Source: Rheinheimera tangshanensis (GTDB lineage Bacteria; Pseudomonadota; Gammaproteobacteria; Enterobacterales; Alteromonadaceae). Taken from it: a stretch of 64,000 bases of DNA. A program made the position numbers and the translations under genes. Position 1 is the first letter of the stretch. The number at the start of each line of letters is the position of its first letter. Shown piece by piece: positions 52,278 through 60,928 of the stretch. The notes below the pieces were generated by a model. It worked only from the letters and a program-made list of their open reading frames with translations, made no database searches and was not told the origin of the DNA. The DNA is taken from NCBI RefSeq assembly GCF_014645135.1, contig NZ_BMLH01000011.1, positions 62,001 to 126,000 of the forward strand, in the 5' to 3' direction.

Positions 52278-53052
52278 AGGCGTGATTAAAGCTGTGCTCC
52301 AGCACTAAAGCCAGACGCACTGCAGCTTGTTGCAGACGTTGCTCCAACTGCGGCAGATGCTGTTGCTGGTAGTTTTCATCGATAAGCATGCCTGGCTTAT
52401 AACCCTGATAAATCAGTTTCACCAGCATCACGGACTCATTGGCCCAATCCATTACGTTGACGCTTTGCCATTCTTGTTGTTTCGTCTTTAGCGCCTGATA
52501 CAAAGCCTGCTGTTTGGTCGCATCCTGATAAGAGGCCGCTTCCAGAATACGGCTATCCCAGACTCCATGTAAATTCGATGGTTCACCTTCGAAATACACC
52601 GCGGTTCTATTACCACCTAAATCATCAGCATAACCCGCATGCAGAGGCTGATGTAAATCTGCAATAAAATGACCGACAAAAAGCAAAGCCTCCAGTTGAG
52701 TTTTTGAGGGGGCAAAAGGCGTTAGTTTTTTCCGCTGCTGTTCAATGGCCGATAAGACACAACCTTCAGCAGGACAGTGTTGCATAGTTAATTTGCTGTC
52801 AGAGCGCTGAATATTGACGTAATGCCAGACTTTGGTGTGCTGATATTCTGGCAGAGAGCGGACCTGATCCGGCCAGGAGCAGGCTTGGGTGAAATCTTTT
52901 TGTTCATGCAACTGCATCAGTTGCTGCACTTTTTGCTGGCTGACCGGGCTTAATAACTGATAAGCCATAGAGCAGACCATCTGATGACCTAATTCGCCAA
53001 AAGCAAATACAGGGCTACAAAACAAAGCCAAAGCTAAAACCAGACTACGCAT
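52264..53052 (-). CDS. S1/P1-family secreted nuclease
   Basis: A 262-aa periplasmic or extracellular zinc nuclease acting on single-stranded DNA and RNA and on 3'-nucleotides. Signal peptide 1-17 (cleavage after VFA). The zinc-binding set is in place: GELGHQ at the mature N-terminus, CSWPDQV, WHYVNI, LFVGHFIADLHQPLHAGY and GNRTAV followed by NLHGVWDS. The mature first residue would be Phe, whereas the family usually has Trp there. AAGGAAATACTTT precedes ATG. It lies 11 bases after rlmJ; cotranscription is likely. Confidence 0.9.
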   Translation of the reverse strand: MRSLVLALALFCSPVFAFGELGHQMVCSMAYQLLSPVSQQKVQQLMQLHEQKDFTQACSWPDQVRSLPEYQHTKVWHYVNIQRSDSKLTMQHCPAEGCVLSAIEQQRKKLTPFAPSKTQLEALLFVGHFIADLHQPLHAGYADDLGGNRTAVYFEGEPSNLHGVWDSRILEAASYQDATKQQALYQALKTKQQEWQSVNVMDWANESVMLVKLIYQGYKPGMLIDENYQQQHLPQLEQRLQQAAVRLALVLEHSFNHASNAG

Positions 53053-53063
53053 AAAGTATTTCC

Positions 53064-53906
53064 TTATTCATCCACGAGTTGAGTGACTTGCCAGTGTGCA
53101 AGCGGACTTTGTGAAAGCAACGGCGACAGCTGTTTTAAGCAGTTTTCCATGTCTTGTTTCAGCGTAAAAGGCGGGTTAATCACCAGCATACCGCTACCTG
53201 TCATACCAAAACCCTCAGCATCTGGCTGTGGGCAATATTCTATTCGTAGCTGATTGCGAATTTGTGTATCAACAATGGCATCAATAAAGCTTTCGACCGC
53301 CTGACGTTCAATCACCGGATACCAGATAGCATAAGTACCTTGCGGGAAACGCTGGTAAGCTTGCTGTAAACCTTTGATTAAATCCTGATATTCAGTTTTT
53401 AACTCATAAGGTGGATCAATCAGCACTAAGCCGCGTTTGGACAAAGGCGGCAACATAGCGCGAAGGCCGGCCCAGGCATCCATTTTTTCAATACGGCTAT
53501 GACGACGACGCTGAAACTGACTGGCCAGTATAGGATGATCGCTTGGGTGTAATTCGGTGGCCTGAATAGTATCTGTAGCGCGACAGAGTAAATCGGCAAT
53601 TTTAGGCGAACCCGGATAAAAGGCTAAATCGTCGTTGTCGTTTACCAGTCTGATGGTATTTACATAAGCCTGGATATCCGCATTGCTGCCCTGATAGTTC
53701 CAGAGTTTGCCTATGCCGGTTTGGTATTCAGCCGTTTTTTGCGCATGTTCGCTGTGCAGGCTGTATAAACCAGCTCCGGCATGAGTATCATGGTAGCAAA
53801 AAGGTTTCTCTTTGCGTTTTAAGTAATTCAGGATACAAATCTGCACCAGATGTTTAATCACATCAGCGTGATTGCCTGCATGATAACTATGACGATAACT
53901 CAGCAT
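53064..53906 (-). CDS. rlmJ: 23S rRNA (adenine2030-N6)-methyltransferase RlmJ
   Basis: SAM-dependent enzyme making m6A2030 in 23S rRNA (280 aa). Family start MLSYRHSYHAGNHADVIKHL, DTHAGAGLY for SAM binding, FYPGSPKIADLL, and the catalytic LVLIDPPYELK motif of N6-adenine methylases. Length matches E. coli RlmJ (YhiR). It is first of a likely pair with the S1/P1 nuclease. Confidence 0.95.
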   Translation of the reverse strand: MLSYRHSYHAGNHADVIKHLVQICILNYLKRKEKPFCYHDTHAGAGLYSLHSEHAQKTAEYQTGIGKLWNYQGSNADIQAYVNTIRLVNDNDDLAFYPGSPKIADLLCRATDTIQATELHPSDHPILASQFQRRRHSRIEKMDAWAGLRAMLPPLSKRGLVLIDPPYELKTEYQDLIKGLQQAYQRFPQGTYAIWYPVIERQAVESFIDAIVDTQIRNQLRIEYCPQPDAEGFGMTGSGMLVINPPFTLKQDMENCLKQLSPLLSQSPLAHWQVTQLVDE

Positions 53907-54075
53907 AAGCTCACTCTTTTAAAACTATTTTCGCGCCGACAACGCATTAAAAGCGCAAGCATACTGCGCCAGAGCAGAAAGGCAAGTATTCTGTGAGCCA
54001 GAAGTTGCTTGGGATTCTGGCTGTTGCAGTGGTAAAATCTTCTCTATTCGCGACACCGCAGCTACAGGATCTCCC

Positions 54076-54963
54076 TTGAATCGCAAAACCCCAGCACCAC
54101 AGCATAAAAAAAATCAGCCTGGTTCAGAGCTGCAAAAACCCTGGACTAAGGTAAAACCAGCGTCAGGTAAAACAGCTGAAGCAAAAACTGCGGCGCCTAA
54201 AGCTGTGTCTGCCAAAGTGTTTAAACAGAACCGTCAGGAAGAAGCCAAAATTTATGGTGAAAATGCCTGTCGTGTCGCCTTTGTGCAGCGCCCGCAAGCT
54301 TTAGTGCGTTTGTATTTAAGCGAGCAAATGGCGCCTAAATTTGCAGATTTGATGAAATATCTGGCGGCTAATAAAAAAGCCTACCATGTGGTGTCTGAAG
54401 CTGAGCTTGAAAAAGTTGCAGGCAGTCAGCATCACGGTGGTGTGGTACTACTGGTCAAACGTAAAGCAGTGATGTCACTGGCGACTTATTTAACTCAAAA
54501 CGGTCGTAAAAAGCAGGATTGTTTGTTGGCCTTAGATGGTGTCGGTAATCCGCATAATTTAGGAGCTATAGCCCGCAGCTGCGCTCACTTTGGTATCAGT
54601 GGCATCGTAATGAAAGACCCTGAATTACTGGCGCAGGGTGCTGCTGCCCGCACTGCTGAAGGTGGTGTTGAGTTTGTAGAGGGGTTAAGTTGTGACAACC
54701 TGCCTTTGGCATTGCAGTTGTGCAAACAAGCAGGTTATACCCTGGTGACCACGTCAAGCCATGGTGGCGTCTCGCTGTACAGCAGCCAGTTGCCAGCCAA
54801 AGTCGTCATTGTGTTTGGTGAGGAAATGTTTGGTGTATCTCAGTCTGTGGCTAAATCTGCTGATATTGCGCTGCAAATTCCAGGCACTGGCAAAGTGGAA
54901 TCGTTAAATGTGAGTGTGGCTGCCAGCCTGATTCTGGGCGAATGGTACCGTCAGCAGCAGTAA
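54076..54963 (+). CDS. TrmH/SpoU-family RNA methyltransferase (YfiF-like)
   Basis: A 295-aa RNA 2'-O-ribose methyltransferase. A basic, Lys/Ala/Pro-rich leader (1-50) is followed by a SpoU substrate-binding domain (about 55-135: KIYGENACRVAF) and a SPOUT knot with motif 1 GVGNPHNLGAIARSC, motif 2 VVIVFGEEMFGVS and motif 3 IPGTGKVESLNVSVAASL. The long basic leader resembles E. coli YfiF, whose RNA target is unknown; RlmB is the alternative but usually lacks it. TTG start with AGGAT 6 bases upstream. Confidence 0.88.
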   Translation: MNRKTPAPQHKKNQPGSELQKPWTKVKPASGKTAEAKTAAPKAVSAKVFKQNRQEEAKIYGENACRVAFVQRPQALVRLYLSEQMAPKFADLMKYLAANKKAYHVVSEAELEKVAGSQHHGGVVLLVKRKAVMSLATYLTQNGRKKQDCLLALDGVGNPHNLGAIARSCAHFGISGIVMKDPELLAQGAAARTAEGGVEFVEGLSCDNLPLALQLCKQAGYTLVTTSSHGGVSLYSSQLPAKVVIVFGEEMFGVSQSVAKSADIALQIPGTGKVESLNVSVAASLILGEWYRQQQ

Positions 54964-55020
54964 ATCAGTCAGTAAGTCTGAGCAATGATAGGTACATCTG
55001 GTTGGGGGCTAAATATGGAT

Positions 55021-55158
55021 TCAGAGTATTAATCTTAATAAAGAACCCAGGGCAGGGGCTGTTTTTAGGGTTAAATAGGGGCCTGCCGCCAGGATCAAGC
55101 TAAGGCAAATAAAACTAAGTAAAAATCCGGTGACGCTTTGTTTGTTGTTGTCCATCAT
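55021..55158 (-). CDS. Small hydrophobic protein, 45 residues
   Basis: A 45-codon frame from ATG at 55158: charged start (MMDNNKQS), a clear membrane-type segment (VTGFLLSFICLSLILAAGPY), then a short tail ending LRLIL. A weak ribosome site, ACGGACAC, is about 7 bases upstream. It fills an otherwise empty 387-base gap. The amphipathic plan suits a small inner-membrane protein, but there is no family assignment. Confidence 0.45.
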   Translation of the reverse strand: MMDNNKQSVTGFLLSFICLSLILAAGPYLTLKTAPALGSLLRLIL

Positions 55159-55350
55159 CTTTGTGTCCGTTGAAATCCAGAGACCATTGTGCTTTCACTA
55201 TTGGTTATTGTTTTCGAAAAAGTGATAAGCGGCGATTTTAGGGGATAGAAGGTCATTACAGAGCTGCTGGGTGTTGCACCCGTCTGGCCTTGCGCGTTTT
55301 GAGGTCACTGGGTTATATGGTGGTAACGAATTGGGAAAGGTGAAAGCAGG

Positions 55351-55965
55351 ATGAAACAAAGCGCGTGGTTAGTTGTATTTTTTGCTGTATTGATATGGTC
55401 TGGTATTGAACCTAAAGACCAATTTACCTGGTTTCTGGAAGTGTTACCTGCCTTGATTGGTCTGGTTGTACTGGCTCTGACCAAAAACCGTTTTCCTCTA
55501 ACATCTTTGTTGTACAGCTTGATTTTGCTGCACTGCATTATTTTAATGGTGGGCGGGCATTACACTTATGCTGAAGTACCACTGTTTGACTGGATCCGGG
55601 ACTGGACAGGCGGTGAGCGCAATAACTATGACAAAGTCGGGCATTTTGCGCAGGGTTTTATCCCTGTGATTATTTGCCGTGAAATTATTTTGCGCAGAGC
55701 TTTAATTTTTGGTCAAAGCTGGCAATGTTTTTTCAGCGTCTGTTTTTGTTTAGCCTTCAGTGCTTTTTATGAATTGATAGAGTGGTGGGTGGCTTTGTTG
55801 TCAGGCGAAGATGCGGCAGCATTTTTAGGGACTCAGGGTTATGTCTGGGATACGCAGTCCGATATGGCCTGGGCTTTGACTGGCGCTCTGATTGGCTGGT
55901 TTAGCCTCAAAGCTTTGCATGATAAACAATTGCGGCAGTTACGGACCGAAAAGGGGCAGAGCTAG
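55351..55965 (+). CDS. DUF2238 (YjdF-like) inner-membrane protein
   Basis: A 204-aa multi-pass membrane protein of the DUF2238/YjdF family with about six hydrophobic segments. Conserved family features are HYTYAEVPLFDWI, the NNYDKVGHFAQGF motif with its His, and FYELIEWWVALLSGEDAAAF with charged residues in a membrane segment, followed by GTQGYVWDTQSDM. The function of the family is unknown. GGTGAAAGCAGG precedes ATG. Convergent with the repeat-built lipoprotein gene. Confidence 0.88.
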   Translation: MKQSAWLVVFFAVLIWSGIEPKDQFTWFLEVLPALIGLVVLALTKNRFPLTSLLYSLILLHCIILMVGGHYTYAEVPLFDWIRDWTGGERNNYDKVGHFAQGFIPVIICREIILRRALIFGQSWQCFFSVCFCLAFSAFYELIEWWVALLSGEDAAAFLGTQGYVWDTQSDMAWALTGALIGWFSLKALHDKQLRQLRTEKGQS

Positions 55966-55987
55966 GCTCTGCCCTGATACTCTGTGT

Positions 55988-56755
55988 TTAATCTTTATTC
56001 AGGCTGACAGGGCCATTGATCTGGTCAATTTTCAGCTCACCCGAACCGTCGTCCAGTAAGGTAAAACCCCCAGTTTGTTGCACATGGATATCGCCTGAAC
56101 CATCGCTAACACTCACCATCCCTGTGACTTGCTGGATATCGATATCACCGGAGCCGTCTTCGACCTGCACAGTACCAGACACTTGCCGGATGAACAGATC
56201 ACCAGAGCCATCTTCAACCTTCAGATTGCCACTTAGCTGGGTCAGACTCACATTGCCAGAACCATCTTCCAGTACCAGATGACGGCCACCTTGCACTGTT
56301 AAATTGCCTGAGCCGTCTTCAATCATCAGATCTGCGTTCAAGCCCTGAATATCAATATCACCTGAACCCTCTTCCAGAGTCAAAGCCAGTTCTGCCGGAA
56401 CCCGAACCACCAGATCTGCATAAGCTGAAGAGCCAGTACAGATCCCAACACAAGGGCCTCCAACAGCTTTAAGTACAGCCGCGGAGCCTTGCTTTTCCAG
56501 AGATAAAGTAAAGGGTCTGTCTTCGCTGGCATATAAATCCGCAGTTACTTCGATTTGACTGAGGCCCTGGACTCCCATGATTTTCAAATCACCTGCTTCA
56601 GTTTCAGCTTTTAATTCCGTTAAACCAGCGGCATTGAGTTGCAACTGACGTTTTTGGTGTTTTAGATCTTCAGCGGCAGCACTGTGGCCTACGTGGATCA
56701 CACAAGCACTGAGCAAAAACACGGGCATACAAACTGCTATTAATTGTTTCATCAC
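55988..56755 (-). CDS. Repeat-built beta-solenoid lipoprotein (DUF4097-like)
   Basis: A 255-aa lipoprotein (lipobox LLSACVIH, Cys17). After a short N-terminal region with a Cys pair (GGPCVGICTG), residues about 129-253 are seven tandem units of 17-18 residues built on the pattern EDGSGDIxIQQxxGxVxV. Such a right-handed beta-solenoid is typical of DUF4097/DUF2807-type envelope proteins. The GSG turns with acidic residues line up in a ladder and could bind calcium. AAGGATTTGTG precedes the first ATG. No known function; surface or periplasmic location is inferred. Confidence 0.82.
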   Translation of the reverse strand: MMKQLIAVCMPVFLLSACVIHVGHSAAAEDLKHQKRQLQLNAAGLTELKAETEAGDLKIMGVQGLSQIEVTADLYASEDRPFTLSLEKQGSAAVLKAVGGPCVGICTGSSAYADLVVRVPAELALTLEEGSGDIDIQGLNADLMIEDGSGNLTVQGGRHLVLEDGSGNVSLTQLSGNLKVEDGSGDLFIRQVSGTVQVEDGSGDIDIQQVTGMVSVSDGSGDIHVQQTGGFTLLDDGSGELKIDQINGPVSLNKD

Positions 56756-56897
56756 AAATCCTTAAAAAAACATCCTTAAAACTACTATTAGTGTGCCCCT
56801 GGTATTTGGGAATTGCAAAAGAATGGAACCTGTAAAAGATGTTTAAAAACATATGCTTATAAATTGTTACTCTTTGCTTTTAAATGTTTCAGTCGTT

Positions 56898-57554
56898 TTA
56901 TATAGCTTTTTGATATCGTGACCAGAGTAATACAACTCTTTCTACGTAGAGTTGAGTTTCTGTATAAGGAGGAATGCCTTGATGTTTATCCACAGCACCA
57001 GGCCCAGCATTGTACGCCGCCATTGCCAGCTTGATGTTGCCTTTGTAACGTTTGAGTAAAGAAGAAAGGTAAGCAGCACCACCTTGAATATTTTGCTGCT
57101 GGTGCCAGACATTTGTGACACCAAGGTCAGTAGCCGTCTCAGGCATCAGTTGCATTAAGCCGGCAGCGCCACTTTTAGATAATGCTTTGGCATCAAAGGC
57201 AGATTCAGCGTGGATCACAGCCCTTAATAAAGCTGGATCCAGCTGATGTTGCTTTGCTGCACTGGTTATTTCCTGCTGATATTTCTGCAGAAACAAAGGA
57301 GTGTTGTGCCAGAGCACTGCGCTTTGCACACTACAGGCGAAACAATCAAAACGAAGCAGCTGATAAGGCCTGTTTTTCGGAGCACGGTCGGAAAACGCGA
57401 TAATCCCATTGGCTTGCCGGTAACGGTGTACCGGCGGATTTTCAGCTACAACAGCAGGGGGCAGCATCAAAAAAACACTCAAGGTCAGGGCTTTAGCTGC
57501 TTGAAGTTTCAATTTATGCCCCCACTTAGATATCAGCTTATTCAGCATAGTCAT
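56898..57554 (-). CDS. Lytic transglycosylase, SLT domain
   Basis: About 218 aa, exported: signal (ending VVAENPP), a short DUF4124-like beta segment (HRYRQANGIIAFSDRAP) and an SLT-type lysozyme domain (about 95-218). The catalytic Glu is in VIHAESAFDAKALS, followed by GAAGLMQLMPETA and the AAYNAGPGAV motif. It cleaves peptidoglycan to 1,6-anhydro products. Several starts are possible: ATG 57554, ATG 57548 or an unsupported TTG at 57584; none has a good ribosome site. A single gene, divergent from ahpC. Confidence 0.9.
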   Translation of the reverse strand: MTMLNKLISKWGHKLKLQAAKALTLSVFLMLPPAVVAENPPVHRYRQANGIIAFSDRAPKNRPYQLLRFDCFACSVQSAVLWHNTPLFLQKYQQEITSAAKQHQLDPALLRAVIHAESAFDAKALSKSGAAGLMQLMPETATDLGVTNVWHQQQNIQGGAAYLSSLLKRYKGNIKLAMAAYNAGPGAVDKHQGIPPYTETQLYVERVVLLWSRYQKAI

Positions 57555-57690
57555 TCTTTGCACTTTTGTGTTCTCTATCAGCAAAGAAGGTCTGCAGCTC
57601 AGAACCTGATGTTTTTCTTATTGTCATACAGGCACTGTAGATTAAAGTGAAAAAACAGATAAGCATCTGAGTTTTGCAATCATAAAAACA

Positions 57691-57726
57691 GATTAGGTTT
57701 ATAGATTTAATTCGTTATCTCTAATC
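57691..57726 (+). promoter_or_regulatory. Candidate OxyR-like operator upstream of ahpC
   Basis: GATTAG (57691-57696) and CTAATC (57721-57726) bracket a partly symmetrical AT-rich stretch that contains ATAG (57701-57704). OxyR sites are spaced ATAG/CTAT elements over about 37 bases and precede ahpC in many gammaproteobacteria. The match is imperfect, so this is a guess based on spacing and gene context. Confidence 0.3.
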
Positions 57727-57798
57727 GTGTGGAACAGTTATTCTTTGTTCCATCGAAGCGAGTTCATTTTTAGTAATCAACCAACATGGAGTAAGACA

Positions 57799-58365
57799 AT
57801 GTCTTCAATTATCAACAGCACCATCAAGCCATTTAAAGCGACAGCCTTCCATCACGGTAAATTTGTTCCAGTTACTGAACAGGATCTGTTAGGCAAATGG
57901 TCAGTAGTAGTGTTCTACCCAGCTGACTTCACTTTCGTTTGCCCAACTGAATTAGGTGATTTAGCTGATTTCTACGCTAAGTTCCAGGAAATCGGTGTTG
58001 AAGTGTATTCAGTATCTACTGACACGCATTTCACTCACAAAGCGTGGCACGATGCTTCTGAAACTATCAAGAAAATCAACTACCCAATGATCGGTGACCC
58101 AACAGGTACTATCACTCGTAACTTCGGTGTGATGATCGAGGAAGAAGGTTTAGCTTTACGTGGTACTTTCGTGATCAACCCACAAGGCGAAATCAAAGTT
58201 GCTGAAATTCACGACTTAGGTATCGGCCGTAGCGCTGCAGAACTGTTCCGTAAAGTTCAGGCTGCACAATACGTTGCAAACCACGACGGTGAAGTATGTC
58301 CGGCTAAATGGACTCCAGGTGAAGCGACTTTAGCTCCATCTTTAGACCTGGTAGGTAAAATCTAA
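57799..58365 (+). CDS. ahpC: Alkyl hydroperoxide reductase subunit C (2-Cys peroxiredoxin)
   Basis: Reduces hydrogen peroxide, organic peroxides and peroxynitrite (188 aa, the usual AhpC length). Peroxidatic Cys in [11 protein letters not shown] (about 47), resolving Cys in [12 protein letters not shown] (about 166). The start [12 protein letters not shown] follows GGAGTAAGACA; the 24 upstream open codons are not family-like. Codon use is strongly biased, as expected for a highly expressed gene. The reductase partner ahpF follows about 290 bases downstream, after a repeat and a hairpin. Confidence 0.97.
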   Translation: MSSIINSTIKPFKATAFHHGKFVPVTEQDLLGKWSVVVFYPADFTFVCPTELGDLADFYAKFQEIGVEVYSVSTDTHFTHKAWHDASETIKKINYPMIGDPTGTITRNFGVMIEEEGLALRGTFVINPQGEIKVAEIHDLGIGRSAAELFRKVQAAQYVANHDGEVCPAKWTPGEATLAPSLDLVGKI

Positions 58366-58385
58366 GTCTGATTCATTCATCAGAT

Positions 58386-58505
58386 CCCAAAGTAGTTGAT
58401 GTTGCAGTTAGGCGACAAAAGAACGAGACCCCATGAGCATAGTAGTCCTATGTGATTGGGGTGAGTGAAAGCAGTCAACAACACTGCGGCTTCAAATACG
58501 ATGGG
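58386..58505 (+). repeat. Intergenic palindromic repeat, family 1, copy C
   Basis: CCCAAAGTAGTTGATGTTGC, AGGCGACAAAAG, hairpin ACCCCA-TGAGCATAG with CTATGTGATTGGGGT, then GCAGTCAACA-ACACTGCGGC and TTCAAATACGATGGG. It matches copies A and B along its full length, with more changes. It lies between ahpC and ahpF. Confidence 0.78.
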
Positions 58506-58510
58506 AAAAA

Positions 58511-58530
58511 GGGGCTGAGTTCTCAGCCCC
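58511..58530 (+). terminator. Hairpin in the ahpC-ahpF gap
   Basis: GGGGCTGA, loop GTTC, TCAGCCCC: an 8-bp GC-rich stem preceded by AAAAA and not followed by a U-tract. It may attenuate or stabilise the ahpC message, so that ahpF is made in lower amounts. Confidence 0.5.
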
Positions 58531-58655
58531 TAATCCAAGTAAATTTGTGAGTTTTGCTCACCAGTATGTACTGGTACGGCGAAGCTTTGTCCAAAAGGGC
58601 AGTGGCAATCCACCTCAAGGTGGCCGTGACTGTGGCTATAAGAAAGGGGCCAAAT

Positions 58656-60200
58656 ATGTTAGATACCAATTTAAAGAACCAGTTAAAAACCTATTTGCAA
58701 AACCTGAAAAGCCCGGTGGAGCTGGTAGTTGCGTTAGACGGCAGCGATAAAGCAGCCGAGTTGAAAAGTTTGGCTGAAGATATCGCCAGTTTAAGTTCGC
58801 TGATCCATCTAAAAGATGAGACAGACACAGCCGTATTAAAGCCATCTATGCTTGTACGCTCTACTGTTAAAAATACTGAAATTCGGTTTGCTGGTGTGCC
58901 CATGGGCCACGAGTTTACCTCACTGGTGTTGGCTTTATTGCATTCAGGCGGCCACACCATTAAAGAAGAAGCTGCTGTGCTGGAGCAAATTGCTGCACTG
59001 CAGGGTGAGTTTAACTTTGAAATTTTTGTGTCGTTAAGCTGTCAGACTTGTCCTGAAGTTGTGCAGGCGCTGAATTTAATGGCGGCAGTAAACCCTGCTA
59101 TTAAAACCACCATGATTGACGGTGCTGTGTTCCCTGATGAAGTCAGCAAACGTAATATCATGGCCGTACCAACAGTGTATTTAAATGGTCAGCAGTTCTC
59201 TCAGGGTGCTATAACCCTGACCAACATTCTGAACAAAGTCGACAGCGGCGCTGCGGCTCGTCAGGCTGAAGCATTGAAGACCAAAGACAACTTCGACATG
59301 CTGATTGTGGGTGGTGGTCCTGCTGGTTCTGCAGCTGCTATTTATGCAGCCCGTAAAGGCTTAAACACTGGTATTGTCGCTGAGCGTTTTGGCGGCCAGG
59401 TGGCTGATACCGTAGGTATCGAGAACTTTATTTCTGTCAAAGAAACTGAAGGTCCAAAATTGGTGGCTAATTTAGAGTCTCACGTTCGTCATTACGAAGT
59501 AGACATTATGAATAGTCAGAAGGCCGTGAAGCTGGGCAAAGACGAATTATTTGAAATCACGCTTGAAAATGGCGCCGTGCTGAAAAGTAAAAGCATAGTT
59601 CTATCTCCTGGGGCTCGTTGGAGAGAGATGAATGTGCCAGGTGAAAAAGAATACCGTGGTAAAGGCGTAGCCTATTGTCCGCACTGTGATGGTCCTTTAT
59701 TCAAAGGTAAAAAAGTTGCAGTCATAGGTGGTGGTAACTCAGGTATTGAAGCTGCGATCGACTTAGCTGGTATTGTTCAGCATGTGACAGTGCTGGAGTT
59801 TGACAGCAAGCTGCGTGCAGATGCAGTACTGATCAAAAAAGCAGAGTCTATGGGCAACATCACTATTATCACGCAAGCACAAACCACAGAAGTGCTGGGT
59901 GATGGTCAGCGTGTTGTTGGCTTGCAGTACACAGACCGTACCAATGGCGAAAGCAAAACTGTGGAACTGGCCGGTATCTTTGTACAAATTGGTTTAGTGC
60001 CAAATACCGAATGGTTACGTGGTGCTGTGGAATTAACGCCACGCGGTGAAATTATTGTCGACAGCCATGGCCAGACCTCATTAAAAGGTGTGTTTGCAGC
60101 AGGCGACGCAACTAATACACCCTATAAGCAAATCATTATTGCGATGGGCAGTGGTGCAACAGCGGCTTTAGGTGCCTTTGATTACCTGATCCGTAACTAA
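58656..60200 (+). CDS. ahpF: Alkyl hydroperoxide reductase subunit F
   Basis: FAD-dependent NADH:disulfide reductase that recycles AhpC (514 aa). The N-terminal tandem thioredoxin folds carry CQTC (in [12 protein letters not shown], about 128-131). The flavoprotein part has [14 protein letters not shown], redox CPHC (in [11 protein letters not shown], about 342-345), NAD-binding [10 protein letters not shown] and the end [11 protein letters not shown]. The start at 58656 ([14 protein letters not shown]) has AGGGG 8 bases upstream and matches the family; the frame is open for 34 further codons upstream. Followed by a terminator. Confidence 0.96.
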   Translation: MLDTNLKNQLKTYLQNLKSPVELVVALDGSDKAAELKSLAEDIASLSSLIHLKDETDTAVLKPSMLVRSTVKNTEIRFAGVPMGHEFTSLVLALLHSGGHTIKEEAAVLEQIAALQGEFNFEIFVSLSCQTCPEVVQALNLMAAVNPAIKTTMIDGAVFPDEVSKRNIMAVPTVYLNGQQFSQGAITLTNILNKVDSGAAARQAEALKTKDNFDMLIVGGGPAGSAAAIYAARKGLNTGIVAERFGGQVADTVGIENFISVKETEGPKLVANLESHVRHYEVDIMNSQKAVKLGKDELFEITLENGAVLKSKSIVLSPGARWREMNVPGEKEYRGKGVAYCPHCDGPLFKGKKVAVIGGGNSGIEAAIDLAGIVQHVTVLEFDSKLRADAVLIKKAESMGNITIITQAQTTEVLGDGQRVVGLQYTDRTNGESKTVELAGIFVQIGLVPNTEWLRGAVELTPRGEIIVDSHGQTSLKGVFAAGDATNTPYKQIIIAMGSGATAALGAFDYLIRN

Positions 60201-60220
60201 TTGCTTATACTGTTTGAAAA

Positions 60221-60249
60221 GACCACTTCTATCGACGTGGTCTTTTTTT
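60221..60249 (+). terminator. Rho-independent terminator of ahpF
   Basis: AGACCAC and GTGGTCT pair around a TTCTATCGAC loop, followed by a run of seven T residues, about 20 bases past the ahpF stop. Confidence 0.88.
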
Positions 60250-60319
60250 ATGCTTGTAAAATAAAAGCGATTTAGGTTAAATGAAGCTGTTTTTGAAATA
60301 GCAACAACAGGACGTTGAT

Positions 60320-60925
60320 ATGTTACATCAGGGAAGACTCAAAGATTGGAATCCCACTCAAGGCCGTGGTTTGATTCAACGCGATAAAGCAGGGCCAGAT
60401 ATCAGTATCTGCAGCAGTGGTTTTCGAAAGAAACCAGAGCAGCTGCAAAACGGTGACAGCATTTTTTTTCAGATCGAAGTCGACTCAGCAGGACAGCTCA
60501 TAGCAGTAGGAGCCTATAAAGCCGGCCAGCATTTTGTGCCTGCTCCAGACTTGAAAAAACCAAGGCTTTCGTCTTTGCCATTTCAACGCCTGTTGTCTGG
60601 CTTGGTCAGCTTGTCTATTTTGGCATGGCTGGGTTATCAATCTGTGTATTTGTTCAGTGCGCAGGCCTCTTTGCCAGCTATGACAGGGACGGATGAGAGT
60701 GCAAAAGAACAAAAAGCTACAGTTTTATCCGACAGTCCGGTCTGGCCACCGATACAAACTCAGAGCCTTACTCAGTTTCAATGCGAAGGTAAGCAGTATT
60801 GCACTGAAATGCAGTCTTGCGAAGAGGCCGAATTTTATTTAAAAAATTGCCCTGATGTAATGATTGATGGGGATCGCGACGGCATTCCGTGTGAGCAACA
60901 GCATTGTGGTCGCAGTCGTTTTTAG
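60320..60925 (+). CDS. Cold-shock-like domain, membrane helix and excalibur domain protein
   Basis: A 201-aa single-pass protein. The N-terminal part (about 1-70) is cold-shock-like (GRLKDWNPTQGRGLIQRD, LQNGDSIFFQIE), cytoplasmic. One membrane helix (about 92-112) leads to a periplasmic excalibur calcium-binding domain (about 152-196): CEGKQYCTEMQSCEEA, FYLKNCPDVMIDGDRDGIPC. The DGDRDGIPC loop holds the calcium ligands and four or more cysteines. The combination is known from Shewanella and Pseudomonas relatives but has no assigned function. AGGA in AACAGGACGTTGAT precedes ATG. Confidence 0.85.
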   Translation: MLHQGRLKDWNPTQGRGLIQRDKAGPDISICSSGFRKKPEQLQNGDSIFFQIEVDSAGQLIAVGAYKAGQHFVPAPDLKKPRLSSLPFQRLLSGLVSLSILAWLGYQSVYLFSAQASLPAMTGTDESAKEQKATVLSDSPVWPPIQTQSLTQFQCEGKQYCTEMQSCEEAEFYLKNCPDVMIDGDRDGIPCEQQHCGRSRF

Positions 60926-60928
60926 GTC

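Noticed and set aside
55997-56372. Regular 54-base repeats that could look like a CRISPR array
   Set aside because: They are in-frame codons of the DGSGD solenoid lipoprotein, the period is a multiple of three and there are no unique spacers or cas genes.
57246-57650. A 134-codon plus-strand frame across the lytic transglycosylase
   Set aside because: Antisense to a clear SLT domain, with no start signal and no family-like motif.
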